A stretch of DNA of 64,000 nucleotides from Cerrena zonata (taxonomy: Eukaryota > Basidiomycota > Agaricomycetes > Polyporales > Cerrenaceae), in assembly GCA_038087015.1 (NCBI GenBank), contig JASBNA010000047.1, positions 62,001 to 126,000 on the forward strand, given 5' to 3'. Within the stretch, counting starts at the first letter, position 1; each line of letters starts with the position of its first letter. Positions 11,466-22,759 of the stretch are shown in pieces. The position numbers and the translations under genes are program-made. Under the pieces are notes generated by a model. The model did not search any database, was not told the origin of the DNA, and saw only the letters and a program-made list of their open reading frames with translations.

Positions 11466-12828
11466 GATGGAGAATGAATAATTATAGAAGGCCCTTGATA
11501 AGAAAAAGAAAGACTAGGGTTAAGAAATCAGTGGAAAATCAGTAGACTAGTCAAGAAAAAGATGATCTAATAAAGAAACAATCTAAAAAATACTTCACTT
11601 CAAAAGAAGTTTGGTAATGAGATCAAGAAGAGATCAAGAAAGTGAAAAGAAAACAGAAAAGAAAAAGAGAACAGAACAGAATGCAAGTTCAAACCAAATT
11701 AAAAGGAGTTCTACAAAATCAAAGACATAATTTGAAAAGTAAAAGAAGTCATTACAAAGACGTGAAGAATAATTATAGAACAAAAAGAAACTAAAGGAAA
11801 TAAACAAGATAATCCGCAGCCAAGTCTACAAAGAAAACAACAACACGACAAGGGGCATTTGTCCCATCACCTTGGAACTGAGGCTTCCACATTGTGCTTG
11901 TTGTTGTTTATTTATATCGTCAAATAGTTGTGAAAAGGAAAGTATCACCAAATTAACAAAAAGGACCGAAAAACTGCACTTTGAGTTAAAACTTGTTAAA
12001 AGACCAAGTAGTTAATTTGGAACTTTAATTTTGTGCGTAAAAAAAAGGAATACTCCACTGAAAATTTGGGAAAAATTTTCATTATGAACGTCGACGCTTC
12101 GAGTCTAAAAGGTTTTACGATTCATCAGATTTGATTCGTGTTCATACTTCTCATCAGTATAAAGCTTGGACCCAAGCAATGTAGAAAGCAAGTCCCTTGG
12201 CTTCTTGTGAGGAGACCTCTGATGGTTTACCCAGCTGTTGTCAGGGCCAGAGGTTTTGTTTATCTTCGCCTCCTGCCAATTTCTATTTAAAGTATGTTTC
12301 TTCCCTTTTTAATGGGCTTTTTCTCTTCCATTGATTTTTCCCTTTTCCCATTTTTCCACCATGAAATGTCTCCTTCGCTAAACACTTTTGAACACTGTCT
12401 CTCTCGAATCTAACTCCCGTTAGAGCATTTTACTCCAACACTTGGCCATCTTTGTTCCTAATGAAAAATTCGCGTTAAGCTTGCTCATAACGCCTTTAGC
12501 ACCGTGTATATTATTGTGAGATGAAAGGAGTCTTTGGCTGTTTTTTTTTTATGCTTTCCAGCTAATCGTTTCTGTGGAATATATCCATAAAAGGTGAAGC
12601 TCACTTAAAACTGCCCCAAGTCAGAAGACTAAAACCATGTAGTTGATCGTTCAGATGTAGACATGGGGAAACCCTCGTCGACAAGGCATCAATACGTCAA
12701 AGTTGTCGTCATCTAATTAGGTTTTTGCATCGTATTGCAATCATCGTTTGACAGTAAACAGCACAGCAGGGGAAAGCCATATAGCGGAAAAAATAAATCA
12801 ATTTGGTAAAAAATAAAAAAAGAAGATC
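11466..12828. other. Long upstream region of KRE6/SKN1
   Basis: About 1.36 kb without a supportable ORF. The KRE6-proximal 400 bases are purine-rich on the plus strand (AAG/GAA-rich). The distal part has mixed composition and short T runs. I saw no tRNA-like or repeated element in it. An unrecognised non-coding RNA cannot be excluded. Confidence 0.5.
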
Positions 12829-12900
12829 TTCCGATACCGGGAGTCGAACCCGGGTTTGCTCGGTGAAAGCGAACCGTGCTAGCCGTTACACTATATCGGA
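12829..12900 (-). tRNA. tRNA-Glu (anticodon TTC)
   Basis: A complete cloverleaf on the minus strand, without an intron. The acceptor stem TCCGATA pairs with TATCGGA. The anticodon arm GTTCG/CGAGC has loop CTTTCAC, anticodon TTC. The T-loop is GGTTCGACTCC-like. It is 72 nt including an A discriminator. The sequence closely resembles yeast tRNA-Glu(UUC). Confidence 0.97.
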
Positions 12901-13503
12901 TGATTTATGAACAAGATTTTTAGGGTGTCATTAAGCTATGCTTTTGATTATTGTGATTTGAAACTGCACATTTTTAGAAATTTTTGATTTTCTCCCTTTT
13001 TTCAAAGCTTTTTCTGTCTTAGTAGAAGTAGAGTGCTGTAAAAAATAGAATTCAGTTTGTGGAACAAGTTAAAAACATGTTTCATTTTATGTCGGACCAA
13101 ACTGGCAATATCAAGTAAAAGTGACTGTATTCGTTGTGACTCTGGGTGGGCACTAGGCGATTTTCCGAGTTGAAGAACAAGTTTTCAAAGACTGTTTCGC
13201 ATTAGTGTATATCCAATCAATAACAATTTGACTCCTCAAGAGACGGCTCTGTGTTCAGGTAGCCTTGATCTGAGACAAGCGCCTACCTTAGAAGAGTTCA
13301 CCAAGAGGGATTCTTGCAACTGCTCGCTTGATGGAAGACATCATGCACACACTTCACAAATGTCGAACTACAATTAATTTGACATCAGTTTGTCACGCTG
13401 CATGTTCCCAATAACAAATTTTTCTTCCTCTCCTATTTACCTTTTTTATTTTCAATGAAACTAAATATATATTGGTATCTTTTTAATTTAGGCTATATAA
13501 TAA
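12901..13503. other. Intergenic region between tRNA-Glu and GCG1
   Basis: Upstream of tRNA-Glu and downstream of GCG1, both on the minus strand. No ORF, RNA or repeat recognised. Confidence 0.5.
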
Positions 13504-14247
13504 TTAATTATCAACTAAATTAAGCAAGTCTTCTAAATAGTAGTCTCTAGACAATCCGTTGGGATCTAAAGTTCTAACTGCGAGAGTCAAGTCTCTTAAA
13601 TAATCGGAATTTAATCCACTAGGACCTTTACTTATTTTGATTTTTTCTCCGGTAGCAACCACTGATTCCGGACCAATGAACGATTCGTTATCGATCGTGC
13701 CTATGTAGATATAGGACTCTATAAAACGATCTCCTTGTTTATTATGCGGTATTCTATCAATGACGTTTGGATCAACTTTTTCTGGAATATTGGTTATATG
13801 AAATGGTACTTTATGAGTAGTATAACCATCTTGTTCTCTGATATTCAAATAATTGCGAACCTCTTCCACGTACTCGGGAGAAATGTAATATGCAACACAC
13901 CATACTCTCAAATCCTCGTCTGATAATTGATCTATTCTATAAGAAATATCTTTAATTTGTTCAATCGACTCACTCGAATCCACTAAATCACATTCACGGT
14001 CATGGCTCCTCATCTCGTACATATGGAGATCGTTATGAAACCTCTTGTGCTGCTTCAAGTCATCCAATGATACTAGAGTAACCACTCTTCCTGGGCTTTC
14101 AATCGTTCCTCGATGATCAGAAGAACTTTGCCAAAATCTTCGAATAAACCCTTTTAGATACCCCGAGATCTTGAACGCACAGTGCGGTGGCGGCTTGAAT
14201 ATAAGTGAGCCGTAGCCAATAACCCACATCCCCTCGTCGTCGGTCAT
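13504..14247 (-). CDS. GCG1: ChaC-family gamma-glutamylcyclotransferase (glutathione-specific)
   Basis: Cytosolic enzyme that cleaves glutathione to 5-oxoproline and Cys-Gly. It has 247 residues, similar to yeast Gcg1 (232). The N-terminal WVIGYGSLIFKPPP contains the ChaC substrate-loop signature YGSL. It is followed by GFIRRFWQSSSDHRGT, the most conserved block of the family, and GRVVTLV. The downstream block with YIYIGTIDNESFIGP matches the usual YIGT/NP region. The start at 14247 places the GYGSL motif about ten residues in, as is normal. The frame is intact. Neighbours are functionally unrelated. Confidence 0.93.
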   Translation of the reverse strand: MTDDEGMWVIGYGSLIFKPPPHCAFKISGYLKGFIRRFWQSSSDHRGTIESPGRVVTLVSLDDLKQHKRFHNDLHMYEMRSHDRECDLVDSSESIEQIKDISYRIDQLSDEDLRVWCVAYYISPEYVEEVRNYLNIREQDGYTTHKVPFHITNIPEKVDPNVIDRIPHNKQGDRFIESYIYIGTIDNESFIGPESVVATGEKIKISKGPSGLNSDYLRDLTLAVRTLDPNGLSRDYYLEDLLNLVDN

Positions 14248-15219
14248 GTTGCTGTCTGGTACAAGGAACTGGAGCTATGGTCAAGCTGTCAACTATTGAT
14301 CCTCATCCCCAGAATAAAACAGCCCGTACCTCACGCTCCCGGGGACCTTCTCTCGGAACCAACCCGAGGAGTCTCGGGTTTAGTGGCCTTCCTCCACGCT
14401 CTGGTTATCTATCGGAGTTACCCTCTATGGATCTGTGTTTTATCAATTTTTTGTTGTTTTTTTTTGTTTTTTTAGTCTTTTTTGCAATTCTCAGACCCTT
14501 TCCAGTCATATCTCTTGATTTGTTCCTGATAATGGGCCTGACAGGCTAAGAATGGGGAAGCCTGTCAAACTACAGTGCTGCCAATGTAATAATGTAGTAG
14601 AATCAGGGAAAAACAACAATCGTATTATATACAGAATGAATGACAAGAAATCAGGGTTGAAATTCTTGAACGTTTGCAGAACGTCCGATGAACAAAACAG
14701 CCAGAAGAACCTGAAGCGAATAGGAATAGGAAATGGGAGTATGAATAAACCGGTCTGATTGTCAACGAATTGTCAACGAAACCGCTCTACGGATATTCAG
14801 TTGGACAAGGCTCTAGTCGATATTAAGGTTTAGCCTTCGAGTTAAAATTTGTGTAAGAAAATGGGTAACTTATCCTTTTTTTTTTTTATTTTTTATTTTT
14901 TTTTTTTTTTTTTTTTTTTTTCAAGTGTTTTTTTTGTTTTGTTAGGCGTTTTTGAATTTTTTTGTTAGTGCGAATACTGTTTCCTTTGTTTTGCTACTGA
15001 GCAGAGGGAAAAGTTCATTATTTTACTACTGCTATTGCTTACTTCTCTTTCTTTTATTTCAAGTTATGGTCTTCGTGTTAAGTGCGTGATTCTATGTATG
15101 GTGTTCTATTGATTTGCTAACTTTTCCCTTTTTCTCTCTCTCTTTTTTTGTCACTTTCAAATCGCAATTAGCATTCATCTGGAAATTATCAAAATCCATT
15201 TTATCTTGATCATAATATC
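14248..15219. other. Intergenic region 5' of NHA1 with a long poly-T tract
   Basis: Divergent region between GCG1 (-) and NHA1 (+). An almost pure T stretch covers about 14876-14921, and T-rich sequence continues toward NHA1. Two short ATG-started frames (14277-14549 and 14552-14758) have no recognisable similarity; the first ends in low-complexity Phe/Leu from T-rich DNA. I do not call them genes. Confidence 0.5.
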
Positions 15220-18213
15220 ATGGTGTGGTCTCAGTTGGAACTAGAAAAACCACACATTGCTTATGCCTGTGTCGGGGTGTTTAGTACCATTTTCTCCTTG
15301 TTATCACTTTTTGTTAAAGAACGATTATATATAGGTGAGGCTACTGTTGCTTCATTGGCTGGACTTATCTTAGGACCTCATTGCTTAGGTTGGTTTGAAC
15401 CGACCACTTGGGGGAATAGTGATTATTTGACTCTTGAAATATGTCGTATTGTCTTGTGTATTCAAATTGTGGCCGTTGCCGTTGAATTGCCCAAAAAATA
15501 TATGCAAAAACATTGGCTTTCAGTTACTATCTTTTTATTACCGGTGATGACTTGTGGTTGGCTTATTGTTGGTTTATTTATTTGGGCCCTTATTCCTCAT
15601 TTCAATTTCTCTTCGGCTTTGTTGGTTAGTGCTTGTGTTACTGCCACTGATCCTGTTTTGGCGGCTGCAGTTGTTGGTAAAGGTAAGTTTGCTGAAAGAG
15701 TTCCTGGTCATTTAAGAAATTTATTATCAGCAGAATCAGGTTGTAATGATGGTATGGCTTTCCCCTTTATTTTCCTTTCTTTGAATTTGGTTCTTTATCC
15801 TGGTAACGCCGGCGAAATTGTTAAAGATTGGTTTTGTTACACTATTTTATGGGAATGTGTCTTTGGTTGTGTCTTTGGTGCCATTCTCGGTTATGTTTTG
15901 AAAAAAGCTGTTTGGTTTGCTGAAAAAAAGGGTTTAATCGATCGTGAATCATTCTTAGCTATTTTTGTGTTTTTAGCATTTAATTCTGCTGGTCTTGGTT
16001 CAATTCTTGGGGTTGATGATTTATTGGTTTCTTTCGCTGCTGGTACTGCTTTTGGTTGGGACGGTGAATTTGCTAAAAAAACTGAAGAATCCCATGTTTC
16101 TACCGTCATTGATTTATTATTAAATTTATCATTTTTTGTTTATTTTGGTGCTATCATTCCTTGGCCTCAATTCAATAACGCTGATTTGGGTCTTAATTGT
16201 TGGAGATTGATTGTTTTGGCAATCGTTATCATCTTTTTAAGAAGAATCCCCGCTGTTGTAGCTCTAAAACCTTTCACTCCAGACGTTAAAACTTGGAGAG
16301 AAGCCTTTTTCTGTGGTCATTTCGGTCCAATTGGGGTTGGTGCCATTTTTGCTGCTATTTTAGCAAGAAAAGATTTAGAAGGTCATTACACCGATGAAGA
16401 AACCCCTTTAAAAGAAGTTCCTGATCATGATTTCCCTCATACTCAACTTCTTGCTACCATTTGGCCCATTGTTTGTTTTGTTGTGATTACCTCGATTCTT
16501 GTTCATGGTTCATCAGTGGCAGTTTTAACCTTGGGTAAACGTCTTAATAGAATGGCTATTACCATGTCTTTCACTACTACCAATACTCAAGATCAAGGTC
16601 CTTCTTGGATGTCTCGTTTACAAAAACTTGATAAAACTTCTACTTCTTTCTCTTTACATAGAGTCGATACCCATGTTCCTCCTTCAAATAATGATGACGA
16701 AAAAGATCATTTGCCAAAATCTAATACCGTGGAAACAAGTGGTATTAAAGTTAGACCTGCTGGTGGTGCTAAAAGAAGAAAACATAAAAAGAAGAAGAGA
16801 GGTTCAAGAATTAAGAAATCCTTATCAAGAGTTACTTCTAATGACGATCAACAATTGAAATTGTCTCCAACTACTGAAAGACAACGTCCTGCTCCTGAAT
16901 TCTTACAATTAGGTAAAAGTCCTTCTCGTGTTGATCAAGTTGATGATGAAACTGAATCTCCAACTACCACAGTTACTCCTGGTAAAAATTCTGATGATAC
17001 TAATGTTGGCCAAAGTAAGGAAGAATCTTATGGTTCTTCTGACAGCTCATCTCAATCACTTGAAGTCTCTAAAGATGATCAAAATAATAGATTATCTATT
17101 TCAGTTCCTGAACCAAAACCTGATTCTCCTGTTAGTAGTGAAGAAGACGCAAGAAAACAAACTGAAAGTATTCCGACTGCTGCTTATCAAGAAGGTGCTC
17201 AAATCATTATTGAAGATCAACATGGTGAAATTTTAGAAACTGTTCCTATGAAAACCGCTGAAAGCTCTCATGGTAGTGTTAAAAAACATGGTACTTTTGA
17301 TAAAGGTGAGCGTTCCAAACCTACTGATAATTCTAAATCTCAAAAGAAACCTAAGCTCTCCAGAAATTCAGGTACTGCCCAATCAATCGGTAGTGATGAT
17401 TCTGAAGGTATGAGTATTCATTCAATGGATTCTCTTAGACGTCATATGTCGGAATATTCTTACTCTGGTGCTTCTGATGACGACGATGATGATGAATCCG
17501 AATCCTATAATGGACCTGGTATCGGACGTAAACTTTCAAGAAGTTTCAGTTCTAATTCAAGACGTGCATTGCATAAGAAGAATGATCCAAATCGTCATAG
17601 AGTTTATGCTCATCAAGTTGATAATTTAATTGTGATTGAAAATGAAGAAGGTGAAATCATTAGAAGATATAAAGTTAACCCACATGTTAACGTCAATAAA
17701 CAAAAGACAAGATCAAGATCAAGTACAATTGTCAATAAGGCATTATCTTTGGTTGGTATCAAAAATAAAGAAGGTAATAACCCTGGCGATACAGCTGGCC
17801 AAGGCCAACAACAAAATGTTCCAACCATCAATATCAATGGAGATGATTTAGAAAGAAATGAAGGGGTATTGATCAAGGAACATGATAACACCCATGATAA
17901 CAGTCCATTAAGAGATCCACATGTCGAAAGTCGTATCGAAAATAAATTAACTAGTATTTTAACCAAGGGATCTATGAGTAAAGGACCAAACTCTAAATCA
18001 GCAACTCCGGTGGATGTACCTACCAATAAATCGTCATCAAGACATCCTCCACAAGAAGATACTTCCGAAGAAGATGATTCTGAAGTTAGTGAAGATTCCG
18101 AAGAAGATTCTGAAGATGAAGGATTACAAGAAACAGAAGTCGAAAGAAAGAGAAGATTGGCCGCTTTAGGTAAGCTTTCTACAAAACGTGATTCCGATGA
18201 TGAAGAAGAATAA
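15220..18213 (+). CDS. NHA1: Plasma-membrane Na+(K+)/H+ antiporter
   Basis: Exports Na+/K+ in exchange for protons and sets salt tolerance and cytosolic pH. It has 997 residues (S. cerevisiae Nha1 985). About 12-13 TM helices occupy residues 10-435. Signature blocks include [14 protein letters not shown], with the Asp-Pro pair, and [12 protein letters not shown], with the Asn-Asp pair of CPA1/CPA2 exchangers. A later block is [17 protein letters not shown]. The remaining about 550 residues form a hydrophilic, Ser- and acid-rich cytosolic tail with poly-Asp and poly-Glu/Ser runs, typical of yeast Nha1 and involved in osmoregulation. The frame is intact with no CTG codon noticed. A 48-bp tandem repeat lies just downstream. 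Confidence 0.96.
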   Translation: MVWSQLELEKPHIAYACVGVFSTIFSLLSLFVKERLYIGEATVASLAGLILGPHCLGWFEPTTWGNSDYLTLEICRIVLCIQIVAVAVELPKKYMQKHWLSVTIFLLPVMTCGWLIVGLFIWALIPHFNFSSALLVSACVTATDPVLAAAVVGKGKFAERVPGHLRNLLSAESGCNDGMAFPFIFLSLNLVLYPGNAGEIVKDWFCYTILWECVFGCVFGAILGYVLKKAVWFAEKKGLIDRESFLAIFVFLAFNSAGLGSILGVDDLLVSFAAGTAFGWDGEFAKKTEESHVSTVIDLLLNLSFFVYFGAIIPWPQFNNADLGLNCWRLIVLAIVIIFLRRIPAVVALKPFTPDVKTWREAFFCGHFGPIGVGAIFAAILARKDLEGHYTDEETPLKEVPDHDFPHTQLLATIWPIVCFVVITSILVHGSSVAVLTLGKRLNRMAITMSFTTTNTQDQGPSWMSRLQKLDKTSTSFSLHRVDTHVPPSNNDDEKDHLPKSNTVETSGIKVRPAGGAKRRKHKKKKRGSRIKKSLSRVTSNDDQQLKLSPTTERQRPAPEFLQLGKSPSRVDQVDDETESPTTTVTPGKNSDDTNVGQSKEESYGSSDSSSQSLEVSKDDQNNRLSISVPEPKPDSPVSSEEDARKQTESIPTAAYQEGAQIIIEDQHGEILETVPMKTAESSHGSVKKHGTFDKGERSKPTDNSKSQKKPKLSRNSGTAQSIGSDDSEGMSIHSMDSLRRHMSEYSYSGASDDDDDDESESYNGPGIGRKLSRSFSSNSRRALHKKNDPNRHRVYAHQVDNLIVIENEEGEIIRRYKVNPHVNVNKQKTRSRSSTIVNKALSLVGIKNKEGNNPGDTAGQGQQQNVPTININGDDLERNEGVLIKEHDNTHDNSPLRDPHVESRIENKLTSILTKGSMSKGPNSKSATPVDVPTNKSSSRHPPQEDTSEEDDSEVSEDSEEDSEDEGLQETEVERKRRLAALGKLSTKRDSDDEEE

Positions 18214-19088
18214 GTTATTAAATCACATTTTCCTTGCATTTTTTTTTTTTTTTTTGATTCTGATTTTCGATTTGATTTAAATCTATATATATATAAAGGT
18301 ATGGGACCTTTTGCATTGTCATTAATATGTTTTTCATCTGATTTATTTAATCCAAACTACTACATTTAATTTTATCTTACATCATCTGATTTATTTTATC
18401 CAAACTACTCCATTTAATTTTATCTAATATCATCTAATTTATTCTATCCAAACTACTCCATTTAATTTTATCTAATATCATCTAATTTACTTTTTATTTT
18501 CTATCTAATTTTTTTTTTCGGCATTAATGACAGTCTTTGATCTATCGCTTTGTTTTTATTCCAATATTTCATTTCTGTTACCAAAGCCTTTTCCTTATAT
18601 ATATATATGTATATATGTTTGTTTAATAAAACATTATCTATTACTAATCGTCAACTGTGAACTATCATAATTCATTAAACTACTCAAGACTTCTACCATC
18701 AAGTTTTATATTCAGATTCGAGCTTAACAATCTGAACAAAAATAAAAGAGTATCAAGATTATTGTAGCGAAGTAGCTTCAAATTTGAAACTACAGATTCT
18801 CGCAGTAATTACATTATTTCTACTAAACTACGGACCGGTTTCTCTTAAAACTCCTGTAAAGAACGTCCTGGTTTATTATCGGTAACCTTAAAAATCAGTT
18901 GCCCCTTTTCTTATGTTTTTCATATTTTTCAGTTTGCAATGATTTTTGGGGCATTTAAAGAAGGAGTGAGATTCTCGGTCTCTCAAACTACCAACTCTTT
19001 TTCACAACCATTTAATAATATACCTATAGAGCACAGACTCTATTTGCAAGACACTTTTCTAGCTTAGTTTTAGTTATTTATTTGGCTA
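18214..19088. other. Intergenic region between NHA1 and the zinc-finger gene
   Basis: Contains a T run of about 16 near 18240, the 48-bp tandem repeat listed separately, and AT dinucleotide runs near 18597-18616. The half near 19088 looks like a promoter. No further gene seen. Confidence 0.55.
18335..18490. repeat. 48-bp tandem repeat, about 3.2 copies
   Basis: Copies start at 18335, 18383, 18431 and 18479 with an exact 48-bp period. Each begins CATCT(G/A)ATTTA and contains TCCAAACTACT(A/C)CATTTAA. Adjacent copies differ at only a few positions. It lies in the 3' flank of NHA1. Confidence 0.95.
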
Positions 19089-20291
19089 ATGGACCCTTTT
19101 AGCTCTTTTGACTACAGCAACGACATTTTTCCCGAATTTTCAGCCATGAACCTGGATTTGTTTCATGAAGATGGAGGGAACAGGACACCAAAAACACCAT
19201 ATCGGAAAGTTGGAAGATCCCATGAGTATTCATCTGTGGACACAGACCCTGAAGAAGTTGATATTCCCAGCAAATGTGACTTTTCTTTGGGGCATTTTGA
19301 AGTAAATCGGAGCCACTTTGAGAGTACGACCTGTATCAATGATACAGGTCACATTGACCATACAAAATTCTCAACACACCCTTTTATACCCAGGAGACCG
19401 CATATTGAATACACTGATACACCCGACTTGACTCTTCAACAAGATGATATATTTGGAATTCTCGAATACCAATCTTCGCCATCCAATTTTGCTTTCTTAC
19501 CTGGTATGGGAATCGGTTTACTCACAGACGATGCTGCTGCTTATGATGAGAACACCAGCGCTGACCTCGACTACGAAAGAATGAAGCACCTTCAAGAGCA
19601 AACTGGTCGAGACCAGATGATATTGAATATGCCGGGCGTAACACTTTCGAAGAGCCCTTCTCCTTCGTCTCCCAGCTCGGTAGCGACTTTGACAGATAAC
19701 TCATCTATTCTTACCCCGGACTCTTCACAGCCTTCACCTAGTTTAAGAACAAGCAAAGGTATTTTGGCTTCTAATCCATGGGAGCTTTCATTTTGCTCAA
19801 TTCTTTCACAATATCCAAAAAGTAGCTACAATTTAAGAAAACCAATTGAGTGTAATCATTGTACAAAATGTTTTAATAAGGCTACCCCTTACGCTGAACA
19901 TTTGGACAGACTCATGTTGATTCCAAAATATGACTGTCCTGTACCTTCTTGTTTGCATGCTAGGATTGGGTTTCTTAAGAAGATGGATTTGAAAATTCAT
20001 ATTTCTCAAATACACCTCACAAAATATAATGGTTGCAAAAAAACTGAAGAAAAATCAAAAGTTAGAGATAAGTTTGGCCCCAAAGTATTTGACAGAATGA
20101 TGTCATATTTGAACGTTTGTAACGTAGAGAGTTGTGGGAGAGCTTTTTACCGGAAAGACTCATTGAATAGACATATGAAATTGCTCCACCCACTTGATAC
20201 AGTTAATAAGGGCGGTGTTCTGAATAAAAAGATTGGGAAAAAGGCCAGGGGTAAGAAAACCAGAGGTAAGAAAACCAAAGGAACAACCTAA
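19089..20291 (+). CDS. C2H2 zinc-finger protein, putative transcription factor
   Basis: A 400-residue protein not recognised with confidence. The N-terminal 230 residues are acidic and Ser/Pro-rich with no fold I know. The C-terminal region holds three finger-like units: CNHCTKCF...H (degenerate), CPVPSC...HISQIH, and a canonical CNVESCGRAFYRKDSLNRHMKLLH (Cx4C-x12-Hx4H). The protein ends in a Lys/Arg-rich tail with repeated GKK(A/T)(R/K) units, probably nuclear localisation or DNA contact. Three C-terminal fingers after a long acidic region recall the meiotic repressor Rme1, but this is only a resemblance in layout. The frame is intact. It has convergent orientation with CAR2. Confidence 0.8.
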   Translation: MDPFSSFDYSNDIFPEFSAMNLDLFHEDGGNRTPKTPYRKVGRSHEYSSVDTDPEEVDIPSKCDFSLGHFEVNRSHFESTTCINDTGHIDHTKFSTHPFIPRRPHIEYTDTPDLTLQQDDIFGILEYQSSPSNFAFLPGMGIGLLTDDAAAYDENTSADLDYERMKHLQEQTGRDQMILNMPGVTLSKSPSPSSPSSVATLTDNSSILTPDSSQPSPSLRTSKGILASNPWELSFCSILSQYPKSSYNLRKPIECNHCTKCFNKATPYAEHLDRLMLIPKYDCPVPSCLHARIGFLKKMDLKIHISQIHLTKYNGCKKTEEKSKVRDKFGPKVFDRMMSYLNVCNVESCGRAFYRKDSLNRHMKLLHPLDTVNKGGVLNKKIGKKARGKKTRGKKTKGTT

Positions 20292-20400
20292 GAAATTGTT
20301 GTTATATAAAACTTCAATTTATCGTTTATATAAAACTTCAGAATTTATCGTTTATATAAAATATTTCAGAATTTTTCATCATTTTAACACTTTTTAGCTA
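20292..20400. repeat. Short imperfect direct repeats (TTTATATAAAACTTCAGAATTTATCG type)
   Basis: About three copies of a roughly 26-bp unit containing TATATAAAA and TTCAGAATTT sit directly after the zinc-finger gene stop. They are likely part of its 3' untranslated or polyadenylation region. Confidence 0.7.
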
Positions 20401-20488
20401 AAATTCCAACTGCGAAGTGACTACATTTACATAAGTAATATTTTTCTCAAAAGTTAATTATTATGAATTCACGTTATTCTATATACAT

Positions 20489-21797
20489 TCAATGATGAGC
20501 TTTTGGAGCATTTGGTAATTCAGTTAAAGACTTTTTGATTGCGTCCACACCTTTCAATAAGTCTTCTTCAGAAATCACCAAAGGAGGAGCTAATCTGATA
20601 ATATTATCATGAGTTGGTTTAGCTAAAACCCCTTGGTCTTTCATCAAGAGACAAAGATCCCAAGCAGTTCTACCATTAGCCTTTGATTCATCAATAACAA
20701 TGGCAGATAATAAACCAACACCTCTTACTTCAGCAATTATACCATTAAATTCATTTTTCAAATCGGTTAATTTTGAACGTAATAAATCACCTAATTTATT
20801 TGATCTTTCAACCAAATTTTCATTTTTAACAACTTCTAAAGCAGCAGTGGCCACTCTACAAGCCAAAGGATTACCACCATAAGTAGAACCATGAGAACCA
20901 GGTTCTAAAGTTAACATAATTTCTTTTGAAGATAAAACCCCAGAAACTGGTAAAACCCCACCAGAAATAGCTTTACCTAATAAGATAATATCAGGTTTAA
21001 CATTTTTAGAATGTTCATAACATAACATTTTACCGGTTCTAGCAATACCAGTTTGAATTTCATCACAAATCAACAAAACATTATGTTTTTTACATAATTC
21101 TTGAACTCTAGTTAAGTAACCTTCAGGAGGAACAACAATACCAGCTTCCCCTTGGATTGGTTCTAATAAAATAGCAGCAATTTTATCACCAGCGTTATTA
21201 AAGGCTTTTTCAACATCTTCAATAACACCATATCTTAATAAAGTACCTTGAGGTTCACCAGGAATTTGAGGACCAACCCCAGAAAGATAAGGGCCAAATT
21301 TAGTAGTAGCATCCGGGTCAGTTGACATTGAAATAACCCCTAAAGTTCTACCATGGAAGTTATTTTCAGCAGATAAAATAATTGCTTCCCCATCAGGAAT
21401 TTTTTTAATACTATACCCCCATTTACGAGCTAATTTTAACCCGGTTTCAACTGCTTCAGCACCAGTATTCATTGGTAAAAACATTTCATAATTGAAATAT
21501 TCAGTAATGTATTTAGCGAAAACACCAAAAACATCAGAAGAAAAAGCACGAGAACATAAAGTTAATTTAGAAGCTTGATCAATTAAAGCTTCAATAATTT
21601 TTGGATGACAGTGTCCTTGATTAACGGCAGAGTATGCTGACAAGAAATCCAAGTATTCTTTTCCCTTCTGGATCCCAAACATGAGCACCTTGGGCTTTAT
21701 GGAATACCACTGGTAATGGATGATAGTTATGAGCAGAATATTCTGATTCGTATTCTTGAGCAGTGGATGATGAAATATTAAAGTTTGGAGAGGACAT
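20489..21797 (-). CDS. CAR2: Ornithine aminotransferase, one apparent frameshift
   Basis: PLP-dependent enzyme of arginine catabolism: ornithine plus 2-oxoglutarate gives glutamate semialdehyde plus glutamate. The semialdehyde feeds proline synthesis; PRO3 lies 12 kb away. The N-terminal segment [20 protein letters not shown], followed by VWDPEGK, is in one frame. The rest ([19 protein letters not shown] onward) is in another. The join is at a T4 run on the plus strand (21659-21662), where three bases would restore frame. The intact product would be about 435 residues (S. cerevisiae 424). Visible family motifs are [30 protein letters not shown] and LLGKAISGG with the PLP lysine. I chose the ATG at 21797 (MSSPNF) because it gives the family N-terminus; the longer upstream frame does not. 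Confidence 0.92.
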
Positions 21798-22154
21798 TCT
21801 GAATAATTTGATTGACCGAAAAAAAACAAGTGTCAGAGAATTGAGGATTGATGGGTGTTTAAATAACAATCGAGTAACCTACCAAATCATCCAATCGAAT
21901 TGGCAAATCTTATTGAAACTCTAACTGATTCGGAGTATCTTGCCTATAGCGAGTTTTTCCAAAGATTTGGTGAACCACTCGTTCTGGGTTTCTGTTAGCG
22001 AACGGGCCCCACACCCTCACTAACTGCTCAGTGTTCTGGCACTGCGATAAGGAGGGGATGCCGTTTAGAGAAAGATGTACCGAAAGATGCCCTGGTGCAT
22101 GGGTCTTTTTGCTCCATTCATTCATCAACTACGAATACTCGAAATGCTATAAGG

Positions 22155-22260
22155 TGATATAATAGCTGTATAGACATAAGAGAGATGTGCAGACATAAGA
22201 AGGTTGTGTAGACAAGAACGGTGTATAGACGAGAAAGCTGTTTAGATAAGAAAGTAAGAT
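22155..22260. repeat. Degenerate 17-19 bp repeat array (G-T-AGACATAAGA type)
   Basis: Five imperfect copies of a unit like GCTGTATAGACATAAGA follow one another, with variants GTGCAGACATAAGA, GTGTAGACAAGAAC, GTATAGACGAGAAA and GTTTAGATAAGAAA. It lies in the promoter region. Confidence 0.6.
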
Positions 22261-22382
22261 GTTCTATGGCTCACAGGTGCTTTGTTTAATGACTGTGCAG
22301 ACTGGATTTGAGATGCAAATCTAAACTGGTTGCCATTCTTCTACAGTGGGACTTTCAAATGGTTGACCTTGGGAAGGTCACA

Positions 22383-22605
22383 ATAGGCTCAGTAATCACT
22401 CAGTAATCACTCAGTAATCAACCTAATACTCAATCAATAAGTCTGCCAGTCAGTCTACTTGGCCAATCTACTCAATCAATAAGTCAATCAATCAATAAGT
22501 CTACTCAGTAATGATATATAAGTCTACTTGGTCAATCTCAATCAACAATTCAATCATTCAATAAGTCTACTCAGTAATAATACATAAGTCTACTTGGTCA
22601 TGGTT
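22383..22605. repeat. Degenerate repeats built from CAGTAATCA / CAATCAATAAGTCTAC units
   Basis: Three short copies of CTCAGTAATCA are followed by at least three longer copies of a unit containing CAATCAATAAGTCTACTCAGTAAT and AAGTCTACTTGGTCAAT. The longest pair is about 70-75 bp apart. All are upstream of the Dif1-like gene. Confidence 0.7.
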
Positions 22606-22759
22606 GCAAATGAAATCCGCAGGTAGCCGAGGGTCGCGTCTGTAATTCGCGGTGTACGGGTGTCGACTCGATCGTCAAAAGCGGTAAAAAAAAAAAAAAA
22701 GCAGGCAATAAAAGACTTCAATTCGTCTTCTTCTACCCATAGAACCAATACCTAAAGCA

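Larger units (their letters stand above)
21798..22759. other. Divergent promoter region CAR2 / Dif1-like gene
   Basis: No gene supported. It contains two sets of degenerate repeats (listed separately) and an A15 run near 22686. It also has a GGTTGCCATT element near 22327, which resembles half of the X-box bound by Rfx1/Crt1 at damage-inducible RNR genes. That reading is inference. Confidence 0.5.

Noticed and set aside
14277..14758. Two small ORFs between GCG1 and NHA1
   Set aside because: No recognisable similarity; the first ends in low-complexity residues from T-rich DNA; they are in different frames without splice signals.
22686..22700. Poly-A tract as a processed pseudogene tail
   Set aside because: No coding similarity lies upstream of it, and comparable A runs occur at many promoters in the window.
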